Shown here in pieces: positions 29,017-36,197 of a stretch of 40,598 nt of DNA. The stretch comes from Hyphomicrobiales bacterium. GTDB taxonomy: Bacteria; Pseudomonadota; Alphaproteobacteria; Rhizobiales; JAJFHB01. The DNA lies in assembly GCA_021775615.1 (NCBI GenBank), contig JAJFHL010000188.1, positions 1-40,598 on the forward strand. Reading direction: 5' to 3'. Every line of letters begins with the position of its first letter. The first letter of the stretch is position 1. Both the position numbers and the translations under genes were made by a program. Under the pieces are notes generated by a model, which saw only the letters and a program-made list of their open reading frames with translations, did no database searches and was not told where the DNA came from.

Positions 29017-30090
29017 TCACGGCGCGGCGTCGAGCGCTTCGCGCACCAGACGCTGGAAATAGATGGTGCCGATTTCTTCTGACGGCGCCATGCGGCCGGT
29101 CTGGTAGATGCCTGCCTCGAGGTTGCGCTGCACCGCTTCGCAGATGCCCAGGTCCTCTTCCATCACCAGCCTCGAACTGGCGATGGCGTCATCGGGGCTG
29201 ATGCCGAGCGCATCCGCCTTCATCGGGTCGCACCAGAACCAGCGGGACAGATGGACGCCTCTCGCTCCAAGCGGTTTCACCCGCTCGCAGTTGAAGGAAT
29301 ATTCGCCGAAATGCAGCAAAAGGCAGGGGAACTTGTAGATCCAGAAACCGCGGCCATGCCGGGTGGGGTCGACAGCGGATGCCTCATAGGTCACGTCGAA
29401 GCCGACGAAGCGGCCGTTCTCGTAAGGTCTGATGTCGATCTTGTCATCGGACACCGTGGCGCCCAGTCCCTTGTGGACGAAACCGACGTGATAGCCTTCG
29501 CAGGAATTGTCGGAATAGGCCTTCCAGTTGGCCCTGCCTTCATGGGCGAACTCGCCGGTGAACGCCATGTCGGGAATGGCGGGAAAGTCCTTGGCGATAT
29601 CGACGATGTCGCCGAGCCAGGATGCTAGATCGCGCGCATCCGGATCGAGGCAGACGAAAACGAGCCCGTTCCAGGTGTCGACACGGACCGGGTAGAGACT
29701 GAATTCCGCCGGGTCGATATCGCTGCCGAGATCGAGCCCCGGCGCCTTGTGGAGGGTTCCTTCGGTGTCGTAGACCCAGCCGTGATAACGGCAGCGCAGC
29801 ATGTTGCAGCGTCCCGGCCCGTCGCCCACCAGGGGCCCCGCGCGATGACGACAGACATTATGAAACCCGCGCAAGTCACCATCTTTGCTGCGAATGACGA
29901 AGACCGGCCAGCCGGCGATGTCGTCGGACACATAGTCGCCGGGGCGCGCCAGTTGTTCGATGCGGCCGATGAGCATCCAGTTTGTCCAGAAGATCGCCCT
30001 GCGCTCGCGGGCGAAGTGTTCATCGCCATGGTACCAGTTGGCGGGCAGTGTTTCCGGCGGCGCACCATGGCCTGCTGATTGGTGGTTCAT
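29017..30090 (-). CDS. Rieske non-heme iron oxygenase, quaternary-amine type (2)
   Basis: A 357-residue oxygenase alpha subunit. The Rieske ligands are C80, H82, C100 and H103 (CRHRAGPL, CRYHGWVY). The mononuclear iron site is H201 and H206 in NSCEGYHVGFVH, with Glu198 in the bridging position, and Asp in EEDLGICEAVQ. The C-terminal EEIGTIYFQRLVREAL matches the group ending. The frame is open to 30243, but ATG 30090 overlaps the nitroreductase stop (ATGA) and homologues start near it. It is clearly a paralogue and not a recent copy of the other two oxygenases in this window. The substrate is unknown. Confidence 0.88.
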   Translation of the reverse strand: MNHQSAGHGAPPETLPANWYHGDEHFARERRAIFWTNWMLIGRIEQLARPGDYVSDDIAGWPVFVIRSKDGDLRGFHNVCRHRAGPLVGDGPGRCNMLRCRYHGWVYDTEGTLHKAPGLDLGSDIDPAEFSLYPVRVDTWNGLVFVCLDPDARDLASWLGDIVDIAKDFPAIPDMAFTGEFAHEGRANWKAYSDNSCEGYHVGFVHKGLGATVSDDKIDIRPYENGRFVGFDVTYEASAVDPTRHGRGFWIYKFPCLLLHFGEYSFNCERVKPLGARGVHLSRWFWCDPMKADALGISPDDAIASSRLVMEEDLGICEAVQRNLEAGIYQTGRMAPSEEIGTIYFQRLVREALDAAP

Positions 30091-30734
30091 GAGGTTCCCT
30101 GGGATGGTGTTCCCGCGTCGACCGAATTGCCGACACAAAAGAGGATCAGCGGCTTCAGGTTGCCGGGCAACTGGAGTGCGGCTTTCGCCGCATCGTCCCT
30201 GAAGCCTGCCACCAGGACGCCGGCAATGCCGGACGCGGCGCATTGCAGATAGAGGTTCTGGGCAATGGCTCCCGCTTCCATGTGGGCATAACGTGCGCCG
30301 CGCTCGCCTTCGGGCGGCTGCTCATGGAATTTTTCACATGCCGCTGCAACGTCGGCGACGATGGCGATCACGGCAGCGGATTTGCCGACCCACGACTGCT
30401 CTTCCAGGGCCGCGGCCTCGAGTGCAGCGGACACATCCGCTGACCGGGTGCACGCAAGGGCGCCTCCGTCCGGCATGTAGGCGTAGACGCCGTTGTCGAG
30501 CCCGGCGACCTGCCGCGCGGCGAGGAAGAGTTGAACCGGGTAAAAGGCCCCGGCGCTGGGCGCCGTGCGACGCCCGTCGACTTCGCCCTGAGCGGCGAAC
30601 AGCAGGCGTGAAACGGTCTCAAGGGCGAGCGGCTCAGGCGAGAACTCCCGCACCGTTTGACGATTGACGAGCACATCTGCAAAACGCGCATCGTTGCGGC
30701 CAGCGGGATCGGGCAAGTGGATCATCTCTTTCAT
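30087..30734 (-). CDS. nitroreductase-family protein (SagB-like)
   Basis: A 215-residue FMN-dependent nitroreductase-fold protein. The start of the domain is VLVNRQTVREFSPEPLALETVSRLLFAAQG (19-48 region), then RTAPSAGAFYPVQLFLAA, where the APSAGA-x-YP pattern is that of SagB-type dehydrogenases. AHMEAGAIAQNLYLQCAASGI is the second FMN/dimer segment. SagB proteins oxidise azolines in peptide natural products, but no YcaO or SagC-like cyclodehydratase is present. It overlaps both neighbours by ATGA (cupin upstream, Rieske downstream). A role as flavin-linked oxidoreductase in the same catabolic route is inferred from this tight coupling. Confidence 0.82.
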   Translation of the reverse strand: MKEMIHLPDPAGRNDARFADVLVNRQTVREFSPEPLALETVSRLLFAAQGEVDGRRTAPSAGAFYPVQLFLAARQVAGLDNGVYAYMPDGGALACTRSADVSAALEAAALEEQSWVGKSAAVIAIVADVAAACEKFHEQPPEGERGARYAHMEAGAIAQNLYLQCAASGIAGVLVAGFRDDAAKAALQLPGNLKPLILFCVGNSVDAGTPSQGTS

Positions 30735-31333
30735 ACGAACCGGTACTGCGTCCAGCCGATGTCTCCGCACCAGCCCCACAGCACAATGAGCGGCTCGTCG
30801 TTCACACGCATCGCATGGGGCTGCAACGACGCGTTATGCACAATCTGGCCCGGAGGCACCGGCCGGTAGGCCTCGTCGTCCTGCTGCCAGTCGGCGGTGC
30901 CCGACAGGATCAGATAAAATTCTTCGGCTTCATGCACATGCGGCGGGTAGTAGACCTCAGGTCCGAGAACGAACAGGCCGAACCGGATCCCGTCCACGGC
31001 AAGGTGGCCGTCCGGGCCGACCACTTCGACGAATGCGTGGTTCTCGTTGTAAAGGTCCGGCGCATCGGGCCGGCAGGACTGACGCCAGCACATCTGCGTC
31101 TGAGCGTTGGAGATGGCACGGTTCAGCGTCGCCGCGGACGAGACGGCTCTATCGACCAGGTGCGGCTGGTCCAGATGCCGGCATGCAGGGACGCGTGCAG
31201 GTGCGCCCGCGCCGGCGGTCCCCGCGAGCGCCGACAAATCCTTCGCAAATCTCCTGGCAATCGGCACGCTCATGTCACCGAGCGTGATCGCGGCGGCGGA
31301 GACGAATGCGTTGATGGCGAGAGGTGCGTTCAT
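30731..31333 (-). CDS. cupin protein, DMSP lyase (DddQ-like) family
   Basis: A 200-residue protein with a C-terminal cupin. Motif 1 is YYPPHVHEAEEFYLILSG (H132, H134, E138 and Tyr140), and motif 2 is PPGQIVHNASLQPHAM (H166 and H173). The end PLIVLWGWCGDIGWTQYRF, with its W-x-GDI, is typical of the DMSP lyase-like cupin superfamily (DddL/DddQ/DddW). Those enzymes cleave dimethylsulfoniopropionate to dimethyl sulfide and acrylate, using a metal held by these His/Glu/Tyr residues. The length matches DddQ. Many relatives lack proven lyase activity, so the call is to the family. It heads the ATGA-coupled operon with nitroreductase and Rieske genes. Confidence 0.68.
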   Translation of the reverse strand: MNAPLAINAFVSAAAITLGDMSVPIARRFAKDLSALAGTAGAGAPARVPACRHLDQPHLVDRAVSSAATLNRAISNAQTQMCWRQSCRPDAPDLYNENHAFVEVVGPDGHLAVDGIRFGLFVLGPEVYYPPHVHEAEEFYLILSGTADWQQDDEAYRPVPPGQIVHNASLQPHAMRVNDEPLIVLWGWCGDIGWTQYRFV

Positions 31334-31411
31334 TGCTTCAAGACCGGGTGGGACAATCGTCGCGCTACGCTGCAGAAAATTCGTTTCAGGCGCAAGCGCA
31401 ATCGCGCGCCT

Positions 31412-32683
31412 TCACCCGGGCGTCAGGAGGCCGACCACCGCGCCAGTCAGCAGCGTTGCCAGAACGCCCGACAGGATGGTCTTCGGGCCAAGCGCGACGA
31501 TTTCTGCGCGGCGCTCCGGCACCATGGCCACGAGGCCGCCGATCATGATGCCGAGGCTGCCGAGATTGGCGAAGCCGCAGAGCGCGTAGAGCAGAATGAG
31601 CCGGCTTCGCTCCGACAGTGCCCCGGGTTCGGTTGCGGCCAGTTGCAGATATGCCAGGAGTTCGTTGAGCACCACCTTGACGCCGATCAGTTCACCGGCC
31701 TTGGCAGCCTCGCCCCAGGGAATGCCGATGATCCAGGCAACCGGCGCGCAGATCCATCCCAGCATCCGCTCCACCGTCAGCGGCGCGCCGAACAGATCGG
31801 GCAGAACACCGAGGATCATATTGGCGAGCGCCACCAAGGACACCATGACCACAAGCATGGCGGCGACATAGGCGAGCAGTTTCAATCCTTCGGTGGTGCC
31901 CTGCGCCACCGCATCCATTGTGCTCTGCGGCGGGTCGGCGATCTCCGGATCGGTGATGCCTTCAGATTCCTCGTCCAGATCGGGAACCATCAGACGCGCC
32001 AGCATGAGCGCCGCCGGGGCACTCATCACCGAAGCCGCCAGCACATGGCCGGCCGAGCCCGGCACCGAGAGATCGAGGATCGAGGCATAGAGCGCCAGGA
32101 CCGTGCCGGCGACCGTCGCCATTCCGGCGGTCATGGTGGCGAACAAGGCGCCGCGGCTCATGGTTCCGAGATATGGCCGGATCAACAGCGGCGCCTCGAC
32201 CATACCGACAAATATGTTTGCCGCCGTCGCGGTTCCAAGCGGACCGCCGACGCCGAGCGTGCGGTGCAGCGCCCAGGCAAACCCGCGCACCAGCAGCTGC
32301 AAAATGCCCCAGTGATACAGCATGCGCGACAGCACGCTCATGATGAGGATTATCGGCAAGGCCTGGAACGCCAGCAGGAACGCGAATTGCGGGTTCTCGA
32401 CGGCGAACGGGGCATCGCCACCGCCCAGGTAGCCGAAGACCAGTTGAACGCCTTTCCCCGTGGCCCGTTGAAGCGCGGCCACGCCTTCGCTCAGGAGTTC
32501 GAACACAACCGTGGTGCCCGGCGCTGTAATGAACAAAAGCGCGAGCGCGATCTGCAGCCCCAGTCCCGCGGCGATCAGCCGGACCGTGCGTCCCGACCCA
32601 AGCGCCGGACGGTTCTCCGACACCACCCATGCGAACAACGGGATCAGCAACACCCCAAGCAGGCTTTGCGCCATCAATCCCAT
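31412..32683 (-). CDS. concentrative nucleoside transporter (CNT/NupC family)
   Basis: A 423-residue inner-membrane protein. The CNT marks are GVQLVFGYLGGGDAPF (79-94 region), ENPQFAFLLAFQALPIILIMSVLSRMLYHWGILQ, the nucleoside-binding GTATAANIFVGMVEAPLLIRPYL, and GEAAKAGELIGVKVVLNE with YALCGFANLGSLGIMIGG. It imports nucleosides with H+ or Na+. The start has GAGTGAGG upstream. It lies 78 bases upstream of the cupin gene on the same strand, so read-through into that operon is possible, although the substrate does not fit an amine pathway. It is divergent from the third Rieske gene. Confidence 0.9.
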   Translation of the reverse strand: MGLMAQSLLGVLLIPLFAWVVSENRPALGSGRTVRLIAAGLGLQIALALLFITAPGTTVVFELLSEGVAALQRATGKGVQLVFGYLGGGDAPFAVENPQFAFLLAFQALPIILIMSVLSRMLYHWGILQLLVRGFAWALHRTLGVGGPLGTATAANIFVGMVEAPLLIRPYLGTMSRGALFATMTAGMATVAGTVLALYASILDLSVPGSAGHVLAASVMSAPAALMLARLMVPDLDEESEGITDPEIADPPQSTMDAVAQGTTEGLKLLAYVAAMLVVMVSLVALANMILGVLPDLFGAPLTVERMLGWICAPVAWIIGIPWGEAAKAGELIGVKVVLNELLAYLQLAATEPGALSERSRLILLYALCGFANLGSLGIMIGGLVAMVPERRAEIVALGPKTILSGVLATLLTGAVVGLLTPG

Positions 32684-32810
32684 ATGGCCTCACTCCCCTC
32701 ACCTCATCAAACGGTCATACCACCGACCGAAGCCCGGGAGTAGTGCTGCGCAAAAGAGCGCAGGGGTGCCCGTAGGCATATTTGAGCACAAACGGCCATC
32801 GCCTAGCCTG

Positions 32811-32838
32811 CTCTCGATTGCGGACATGATCGCGAGAG
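32811..32838 (+). promoter_or_regulatory. hairpin overlapping the ribosome binding site of Rieske gene 3
   Basis: CTCTCG (32811-32816) can pair with CGAGAG (32833-32838), which overlaps the AGAGGA ribosome binding site (32835-32840) in front of ATG 32849. Only six pairs with a 16-base loop are visible, so any effect on translation is tentative. Confidence 0.3.
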
Positions 32839-32848
32839 GACCAACGTC

Positions 32849-33988
32849 ATGACACAGCCATTCCTGCGCCTCGGCAAGGACGATGCTCCATTTTGCGATG
32901 TACCGGGGCAGTCGTTCACCCTGCCCGCCCGTTTTTATCGCAACGCCGACATCTACGAGCTGGAAAAGGACGCTATCTTCTACTGCAACTGGTGGTATGC
33001 GGGGCACGCGAGTCAGGTTGCAGAGCCCGGCGACTTCCTCACCACGCAGATCCACGACCAGTCGATCATCGTCACCCATGGGCGCGACGGCGCATTGCGG
33101 GGGTTCTATAATGTCTGCCAGCATCGCGGCCATGAACTGGTCAAGGGCTGCGGCCGTGCCAGCGTGCTGTCGTGCCCCTATCACGCCTGGACCTATGAGC
33201 TCGACGGCCGGCTGCGCGCGGCGCGCAATACGGACGGCATGGAGAACTTCGACAAGGCGAACTTCGCGCTGAAACAGGTTCAGGTGGAGGTCTTCTGCGG
33301 CTTCGTCTTCGTCAATCTCGATCCGGACGCCGCCTCGCTCAAGGAACAGACCCAGGGACTCGAAGACGAAATCCGTGAATACTGCCCGCAGGTGGACGAG
33401 TTCGTCTTTGCCCACCGGCACACCTACGAGGTCGAGAGCAACTGGAAGGTGCTCGCCGATAATTTCCTCGAGTGCTACCACTGTCACACGGCGCACCGGG
33501 ACTTTGTCGACCTGGTCGACATGGAAAGCTATCGCAGCCACGTGCGCGGCATCTATTCGAGCCATGTGTCGAACGCAGCGCGATCGACCGAGAATTCCGC
33601 CTACACCTTCGAGAAGGGCGATGTCGACTTCGGCTATGCCGGCTGGTTCCTGTGGCCGAACTTGACGATCTGGGTCTATCCGGGCGAGCCCAACATCTCG
33701 CTCCTGCAGATCATACCGGACGGCCCGGAGCACACGGTCGAACATCTCGACTGGTTCCTGCCGACAGGGAAGCCCTCGAAGCAAATTCACGACGCCATGG
33801 TCTACATGGACGAAGTGCTGCAGCCCGAAGACATCGGCCTGTGCGAGGCCGTGCAGCGGGGGCTCAAGTCGAAGGGATACAATCAGGGACGGTTCGTGGT
33901 GGACAAGGACCTGAGCGAGCTCTCCGAGCACGCGGTGCATCATTTCCAGAAGATGGTGGCGAACGCCCTCGAAGCGGACCTGAGCTGA
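32849..33988 (+). CDS. Rieske non-heme iron oxygenase, glycine betaine/carnitine monooxygenase-like (3)
   Basis: A 379-residue oxygenase alpha subunit. The Rieske ligands are C90, H92, C109 and H112 (CQHRGHEL, CPYHAWTY). The iron site is H211 and H216 in NFLECYHCHTAH, and Asp in PEDIGLCEAVQRG. Glu208 sits at the bridging position, as in CntA. CQHRGHEL, NFLECYHCHTAHRDFVDLVD and the end DLSELSEHAVHHFQKMV closely follow the GbcA/CntA type, so this is the best candidate for a glycine betaine or carnitine oxygenase. It usually needs a ferredoxin reductase (GbcB/CntB), which is not in the window. AGAGGA precedes the ATG. Confidence 0.9.
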   Translation: MTQPFLRLGKDDAPFCDVPGQSFTLPARFYRNADIYELEKDAIFYCNWWYAGHASQVAEPGDFLTTQIHDQSIIVTHGRDGALRGFYNVCQHRGHELVKGCGRASVLSCPYHAWTYELDGRLRAARNTDGMENFDKANFALKQVQVEVFCGFVFVNLDPDAASLKEQTQGLEDEIREYCPQVDEFVFAHRHTYEVESNWKVLADNFLECYHCHTAHRDFVDLVDMESYRSHVRGIYSSHVSNAARSTENSAYTFEKGDVDFGYAGWFLWPNLTIWVYPGEPNISLLQIIPDGPEHTVEHLDWFLPTGKPSKQIHDAMVYMDEVLQPEDIGLCEAVQRGLKSKGYNQGRFVVDKDLSELSEHAVHHFQKMVANALEADLS

Positions 33989-34000
33989 TCCACCACGCGT

Positions 34001-34924
34001 TCAGCTGCGCAACACGAGCAATCCACCTCCCGCGATCAGCACCATGCCGGCGATGGTTGCACCATCCGGCGGTTCGGCAAAGAGCAGCAGGCTCCACATC
34101 ACCGCAAACACGAGATAACTGTAGTCGAAAGCCGCCACGGTTACCGGTGAAGCCACCTGATAGGCGATGGCAAGACCGACACCGATCCCGACGATCAGCA
34201 CTGCGAGGGCGCCGACGACACCCCACTCAAACGAACCCATGGCGATCCAGGGGCTTAGCAGGAACGGATAAGCGGATGCCTCAACCGGTGACGGATCCCA
34301 TAGCGCGATTGATGCGCTCGCGATGGCGCCGGTCAGGAGCAACGCAATATTGAGGGCGACCGCGAGCGCCAGCGGCGGCTCTTGGGAGCACTTTGCGCGC
34401 GTGGTGATGGCGGCGAGAGCGTAGAACAATCCGGAGAGAACCGGCAGCAGAGCAAGTGTGGAGAAGCTCTCGGTGCCCGGTCTCAGCATGATCAGAACTC
34501 CGGCGAATCCGACCGCGACCGCCAGCCATCGGCCGCGTCCGACCCGTTCGCCGATCAGTACGGACGACAGGACCGCGATAAACAACGGGCCGGTGTAGAA
34601 CGCCGCCGCAACGACCGACAGGCTGAGCAGCGGCACAGCCGCGTAAATGCACAGGTACATCGCAACAAGCAGGAACGAGCGCAGAGCCACCCACGGCACG
34701 GAGCCGGGCCTCAGCCGATCCCAGTTGCGGCGCGGCACGGCAAGAACAATCAGCACCGGAATGGCGATGAGCGAGCGCAGGACATAGATCTGCCATAACG
34801 GCAGACCGGTGCTCGCGTATTTCACGATCGCGTCCTGCAGCGACATCAGAAAAACCGCGGCAACGATCGTCACCACACCGAGAGTTACGTTGTTCTGACG
34901 GATGTTGGTCTGCGTGACGGTCAT
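34001..34924 (-). CDS. EamA-family (DMT superfamily) transporter
   Basis: A 307-residue inner-membrane protein with ten predicted helices in two EamA repeats (about 18-145 and 160-305). LQDAIVKYASTGLPLWQIYVLRSLIAIPVLI and AVPLLSLSVVAAAFYTGPLFIAVLSSVLIGERVGRGRWLAVAVGFAGVLIMLRPG are the family-typical first repeat. Members export amino acids, nucleosides or other metabolites. GAGGTG precedes the start. It is divergent from a LysR-type regulator, its probable controller. Confidence 0.9.
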   Translation of the reverse strand: MTVTQTNIRQNNVTLGVVTIVAAVFLMSLQDAIVKYASTGLPLWQIYVLRSLIAIPVLIVLAVPRRNWDRLRPGSVPWVALRSFLLVAMYLCIYAAVPLLSLSVVAAAFYTGPLFIAVLSSVLIGERVGRGRWLAVAVGFAGVLIMLRPGTESFSTLALLPVLSGLFYALAAITTRAKCSQEPPLALAVALNIALLLTGAIASASIALWDPSPVEASAYPFLLSPWIAMGSFEWGVVGALAVLIVGIGVGLAIAYQVASPVTVAAFDYSYLVFAVMWSLLLFAEPPDGATIAGMVLIAGGGLLVLRS

Positions 34925-34967
34925 CGCGGGGCACCTCTTTTCAGGTTTCCCGGGACGATAGACAGCA

Positions 34968-34986
34968 TTCTATTGCTGGTGTAGAA
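34968..34986. promoter_or_regulatory. candidate LysR-type operator
   Basis: TTCTA-N9-TAGAA is a dyad that includes T-N11-A spacing (T34971 to A34983), in the gap between the divergent EamA and LysR genes. A second pair of arms, ATTATTCA (34989-34996) and TGAATAAT (35018-35025), reaches over the LysR start codon. Confidence 0.45.
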
Positions 34987-35023
34987 GCATTATTCATATC
35001 AAATTGCTTAGTAAAACTGAATA

Positions 35024-35935
35024 ATGAAACGGATCCCCATCACCGGCCTCGAGGTGTTTCTGGCCATCGCCCGGCACGGGTCGCTGCGATCGGCGGCGCA
35101 GGCCCTGGGCATCGGGGCGCCTGCCGTCAGCCAGCAGCTGAAGGCGTTCGAACGCCAGATCGGCGTTGATCTTTTTACGCGGACAACCCGCTCCGTGGTG
35201 TTGACGGAGGCCGGCAGCGCTCTTCTGGGTCGCGCCAGTCCGGCATTTTCCGACATCCGCGACGCCATCGAGGAGGCGCGCGGGATTGGCAGGACAAAGG
35301 TCGGAACATTGCGGCTGACCCTGCCGTGGAGCGCCTACAAGATCGTCTTCGAGCCGGTGCTGGGCGCGTTTCGGGAAACCTATCCCGACATTCAACTGGA
35401 GTTCTCGTTCGACGAGGCTTTGGTCGATGTGGTGCGCGAAGGGTTCCATGCCGGCATCCGGCTCGGAAACCGGCTCACCCCCGGCATGGTCGCGACGCGG
35501 CTCACGTCGCCGTTGATCGAGGCCTACAGCGCCGCTCCGTCCTATCTGGCCAGGCATGGCTGCCCAATGCACCCGCGTGACCTGCACGGCCATCACTGCA
35601 TCCGCTACCGGTTCATCAGCGCCAGGAAAATTGCGGACTGGGTCTTCCGCGAAGACGGCGGCGCCCTAACCGTTGACCCTGGCGCAAGCCTTGTGTTCGA
35701 CGGCTTTCAGGCGGTGGTGCAGGCGGCGCGCGATGGGCATGGTATCGGCTGGTCGCTTCGCGCGGTTGTCGAGCAGGATCTGCGGGCCGGAACACTGCAA
35801 TCGGTGCTCGATCCCTTCGTCAACGAGCAGCCGCCCTTCTTTATGTATTATCCCGAACAGAACAGGCGTCTCGAACTGCTGCGCGTGCTGCTGGACTTCC
35901 TGTCCGAGAGGCGGGGCCAGGGCGCGCGCGCCTGA
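35024..35935 (+). CDS. LysR-family transcriptional regulator
   Basis: A 303-residue LysR-type regulator. The winged helix is in residues 1-60: ITGLEVFLAIARHGSLRSAAQALGIGAPAVSQQLKAFERQIGVDLFTRT. The effector domain from about 90 resembles the broad GcvA/DsdC-like group (ADGFGIxxLP-type loop is here ARDGHGIGWSLRAVV). The ligand is unknown. It is divergent from the EamA transporter and upstream, on the same strand, of the hydantoinase operon, so either could be its target. The stop is followed by 262 bases without an established gene. Confidence 0.9.
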   Translation: MKRIPITGLEVFLAIARHGSLRSAAQALGIGAPAVSQQLKAFERQIGVDLFTRTTRSVVLTEAGSALLGRASPAFSDIRDAIEEARGIGRTKVGTLRLTLPWSAYKIVFEPVLGAFRETYPDIQLEFSFDEALVDVVREGFHAGIRLGNRLTPGMVATRLTSPLIEAYSAAPSYLARHGCPMHPRDLHGHHCIRYRFISARKIADWVFREDGGALTVDPGASLVFDGFQAVVQAARDGHGIGWSLRAVVEQDLRAGTLQSVLDPFVNEQPPFFMYYPEQNRRLELLRVLLDFLSERRGQGARA

Positions 35936-35967
35936 AAATTTTACATGGAACACGAGGCCGCTGCCGC

Positions 35968-35996
35968 TTGACTTGCCCGCTGTCCTCACTCAATCT
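35968..35996 (+). promoter_or_regulatory. possible promoter of the leader ORF/hyu operon
   Basis: TTGACT (35968-35973) and CAATCT (35991-35996) are separated by 17 bases. The -35 match is good and the -10 match is weak. Transcription starting near 36003 would place the small frame at 36018 right behind the start site. Confidence 0.3.
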
Positions 35997-36017
35997 CGCG
36001 AGACTGACGAGGTGATC

Positions 36018-36092
36018 ATGGCGCTGCAAATCGCACAGGTACAGGACGGACGTATCGGCCGGCGGGCGACCCGCTCGGATCTCGTCGTTTAG
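36018..36092 (+). CDS. possible 24-residue leader peptide upstream of hyuA
   Basis: ATG to TAG encodes 24 residues beginning MALQIAQVQDG. Its second half holds four Arg (residues 12, 15, 16 and 19). GAGGTGATC, nine bases complementary to the 16S tail, sits directly in front of the ATG (five bases from GAGG). Two hairpins follow before hyuA, an arrangement seen in leader-peptide control. I do not recognise the peptide, and a short frame of this size can arise by chance, so support rests on the ribosome binding site and position. Confidence 0.35.
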   Translation: MALQIAQVQDGRIGRRATRSDLVV

Positions 36093-36111
36093 CGCAGCCG
36101 AACGGATCTTT

Positions 36112-36169
36112 GTGCCCACGATACCGGGCACCGCACCGGGCTCAGATGACGGGTTTTGCCACTGAGCCC
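36112..36169 (+). promoter_or_regulatory. two hairpins in the hyuA leader
   Basis: GTGCCC-ACGATACC-GGGCAC (36112-36131) and GGGCTCAG (36138-36145) with CTGAGCCC (36162-36169), the latter a perfect 8-bp stem with a 16-base loop. No U-run follows, so these are not intrinsic terminators. They lie between the small leader frame and hyuA, whose own upstream sequence is pyrimidine-rich and has no clear Shine-Dalgarno site. Confidence 0.4.
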
Positions 36170-36197
36170 AAGCTCTCCTCTCCGGCACGCCTCTTAC

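Noticed and set aside
30087-30734. Azoline RiPP biosynthesis suggested by the SagB-like protein
   Set aside because: No YcaO, no E1-like partner, no precursor peptide in the flanks.
33983-34008. Inverted AGCTGA/TCAGCT at the convergent Rieske-EamA ends as a terminator
   Set aside because: It arises from the two TGA stops and only six pairs with a 12-base loop; no U-run on either strand.
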